Positions 5,501-7,087 of a stretch of 7,087 nucleotides of DNA are shown piece after piece. The notes beneath the pieces are model-generated. The model worked only from the letters and a program-made list of their open reading frames with translations, was not told the origin of the DNA and did no database searches. The DNA is taken from positions 1 through 7,087 of the forward strand of contig JAUZQP010000007.1 in the NCBI GenBank assembly GCA_030950965.1, written 5' to 3'. The first letter of the stretch is position 1. Each line of letters begins with the position of its first letter. This DNA comes from Mariprofundaceae bacterium. Lineage in GTDB: Bacteria > Pseudomonadota > Zetaproteobacteria > Mariprofundales > Mariprofundaceae. A program made the position numbers and the translations under genes.

Positions 5501-6021
5501 TGCCACATCGTCTGTATGTACGCATTGCTGAAGTCAGTGATATTCCTGCCATGCTGGAACTGATGGCACCCTATATGAAGAATGGTGTTTTATTGCAGCG
5601 CGATGAAGATGACCTGTGTCAGCATGTGCAGGAGTTGATGGTCGCTTTTTACGATGGACAGTTAGCAGGGTTAGCTGCCCTGCATGTCTATACACGCACG
5701 CTGGCAGAAATTCGTTCGCTGGTGGTAGCAAAGCCTCAACGTCACTTGGGCGTAGGCGCGCTGCTGATTGAAGGCTGCGAACGTATGGCAACCGACCTCG
5801 GCATCGAACAGGTATTTGCATTGACCTATGTCGATAAGTTTTTTCATCGCCTTGGCTATCACACGGTGGCAAAAGAAAGTCTGCCGCACAAAGTATGGAC
5901 TGTCTGTATCCATTGCCCCAAATTCAGCCATTGTGATGAAATCGCAGTGAAAAAATCACTGCATCTTCCCGCTGACCACGGTGACCATGCAGCACACATT
6001 TTGGACAGGTACCAACCATGA
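5500..6021 (+). CDS. ArgA-like GNAT N-acetyltransferase
   Basis: This 173-residue single-domain acetyltransferase resembles stand-alone N-acetylglutamate synthases (short ArgA type, first arginine-biosynthesis step), which lack the kinase-like domain of classical ArgA. The N-terminal beta-alpha unit is VRIAEVSDIPAMLELMAPY. The core strand AEIRSLVV (69-76) leads into the acetyl-CoA pyrophosphate loop RHLGVG (81-86, pattern R-x-x-G-x-G), then VFALTYVDKFFHRLGYH and the family-like tail PHKVWTVCIHCPKFSHCDE. Cys136, Cys139 and Cys145 in that tail could form a small metal or structural site. Its ATG overlaps the recN stop by one base and its stop overlaps the next start by four, so it is embedded in the operon. 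Assigning glutamate as substrate is by similarity only; another amino acid or protein target is possible. Confidence 0.82.
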   Translation: MPHRLYVRIAEVSDIPAMLELMAPYMKNGVLLQRDEDDLCQHVQELMVAFYDGQLAGLAALHVYTRTLAEIRSLVVAKPQRHLGVGALLIEGCERMATDLGIEQVFALTYVDKFFHRLGYHTVAKESLPHKVWTVCIHCPKFSHCDEIAVKKSLHLPADHGDHAAHILDRYQP

Positions 6022-7087
6022 CAACAACATTTGCAGCATTAACTCTGGCAGAACCCTTAGCGCAAGCGATTACTGATATAGGCTACACGCATTTAACCGA
6101 TGTGCAGCAATCGGCACTGCCGCTGACTTTGGCAGGTAAAGATATTGCCGCGCAAGGGCGCACAGGCACGGGAAAGACAGCGACGTTTCTCATCACCGCC
6201 ATTCAACGCATACTGACCAGCGATGCCAAAAAAGGGCGGCAAGCCAGTGACCCACGGGTATTAATTATCGCCCCCACACGAGAGCTGGTGATTCAAATTT
6301 ATGACGATGCACGCAAACTATCGGCAAACAGTGGCATTCGCTTGCATGCTGTATATGGCGGTGTCGATTACAAAAAACAACAATCGGCCTTCGATGATGG
6401 TGTGGATATATTGATCGGCACACCAGGACGCTTAATCGACTTCTTAAAGCAGAAGCGCTACGAGCTTAAGCGCACGGAAATGCTGGTGATTGACGAAGCT
6501 GACCGCATGTTTGATCTAGGCTTTATCAACGATGTGCGTTTTATGATGCGCCGCATGCCACATTGGGCAGAACGCCAATCGCTGCTATTTTCTGCCACCC
6601 TGTCGTACCGCGTGATGGAACTCGCCTACGAACACATGAACAACCCCGAGAAAATTCGCGCCGAAGAGGGTGAGCTCACGGCATCGAATATTCAAGAGAT
6701 TGTCTATCACACAGCCATGGATGAAAAAAAGCCGTTGATGGTACATTTATTGCGCAGTATGGAGGTGCAGCGCGGTATGATTTTTGCCAACGAAAAACGC
6801 ACGGGTGAATCGCTGGCACGCTTTTTGGCACGTTACGGTTTTGGTGTAGGCATTTTGAGCGGCGATGTACCACAACGTAAACGCATGCGTATTTTGGAGT
6901 CCTTCATGAAGGGTGATTTGCAACTGCTGGTTGCTACCGATGTCGCCAGTCGTGGTATTCACGTCGATGATGTCAGTCATGTATTCAATTACGATTTACC
7001 TGAAGATGCCGAAAGTTACGTCCATCGCATTGGGCGCACAGCACGCGCTGGAGCCAGTGGCACGGCTGTCTCATTCGCCTGTGAACG
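6018..7087 (+). CDS. rhlB: ATP-dependent RNA helicase RhlB (partial, C-terminus beyond right edge)
   Basis: This DEAD-box RNA helicase works with RNase E in the degradosome of gammaproteobacteria, unwinding structured mRNA for decay. The window holds 356 codons with no stop. Motifs in order: Q motif with Gln30, motif I GRTGTGKT (47-54), Ia PTREL, Ib TPGRL, motif II DEAD (159-162), motif III SAT (192-194), then the second domain with IFANEKR, VATDVASRGIH (motif V) and HRIGRTARAG (motif VI, from 336). The stretches DRMFDLGFINDVRFMMRRMP, LFSATLSYRVMELAYEHMN and GVGILSGDVPQRKRMRILE are RhlB-like rather than RhlE- or SrmB-like. The ATG lies inside the acetyltransferase stop (ATGA), a typical coupling overlap. 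The variable C-terminal tail lies outside the window. Confidence 0.93.
   Translation, partial: MTTTFAALTLAEPLAQAITDIGYTHLTDVQQSALPLTLAGKDIAAQGRTGTGKTATFLITAIQRILTSDAKKGRQASDPRVLIIAPTRELVIQIYDDARKLSANSGIRLHAVYGGVDYKKQQSAFDDGVDILIGTPGRLIDFLKQKRYELKRTEMLVIDEADRMFDLGFINDVRFMMRRMPHWAERQSLLFSATLSYRVMELAYEHMNNPEKIRAEEGELTASNIQEIVYHTAMDEKKPLMVHLLRSMEVQRGMIFANEKRTGESLARFLARYGFGVGILSGDVPQRKRMRILESFMKGDLQLLVATDVASRGIHVDDVSHVFNYDLPEDAESYVHRIGRTARAGASGTAVSFACE

Noticed and set aside
5944..5962. Hairpin GCAGTGA-AAAAA-TCACTGC near the 3' end of the acetyltransferase gene, as a terminator
   Set aside because: No T run follows, it lies within conserved coding sequence, and rhlB starts shortly after with an overlap, so termination there is improbable.

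Overview
The window looks like a chromosomal segment of a gammaproteobacterium of middling GC content (judged by eye, not computed). The nadK-recN adjacency and a RhlB-type helicase with typical gammaproteobacterial wording support this. A sulfur-oxidising or Thiothrix-like host is a guess only. The window has an accessory left part (about 1-2350) and a core right part (about 2400-7087), with a tRNA-Arg gene between them.

Left part. After a clipped minus-strand reading frame (1-79) comes a two-gene unit of the 'mobile mystery' type. It holds an XRE-type helix-turn-helix protein A (99-500) and, overlapping its stop codon by one base, a Fic-domain protein B (500-1487). Gene B is broken twice by two unrelated non-coding miniature transposable elements. 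MITE 1 (577-810) has about 19-bp terminal inverted repeats and an 8-bp target duplication. MITE 2 (1161-1318) has 28-bp terminal repeats with one mismatch and a 3-bp target duplication. Removing both elements and one copy of each duplication rejoins exactly 585 bases, an uninterrupted 194-residue Fic protein with an intact HPFPNGNGR motif. Facing it, six bases away, is a YgjP/DUF45-type zinc metallopeptidase (minus strand).

Middle. A minus-strand tRNA-Arg(ACG) with encoded CCA has a good sigma-70 promoter upstream and a strong hairpin terminator directly after its 3' end. The intergenic space to its right carries a perfect 19-bp palindrome ahead of the next gene.

Right part. Five plus-strand genes are packed with every junction overlapping (1, 7, 1 and 4 bases): a small membrane-anchored dihaem cytochrome c, NAD kinase (nadK), the DNA-repair SMC-like ATPase recN, a short ArgA-like GNAT acetyltransferase, and the DEAD-box RNA helicase rhlB, which runs off the right edge. 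The layout points to one translationally coupled operon joining redox/NADP supply, DNA repair, arginine-type acetylation and RNA turnover. The head cytochrome and the acetyltransferase are the least expected members.
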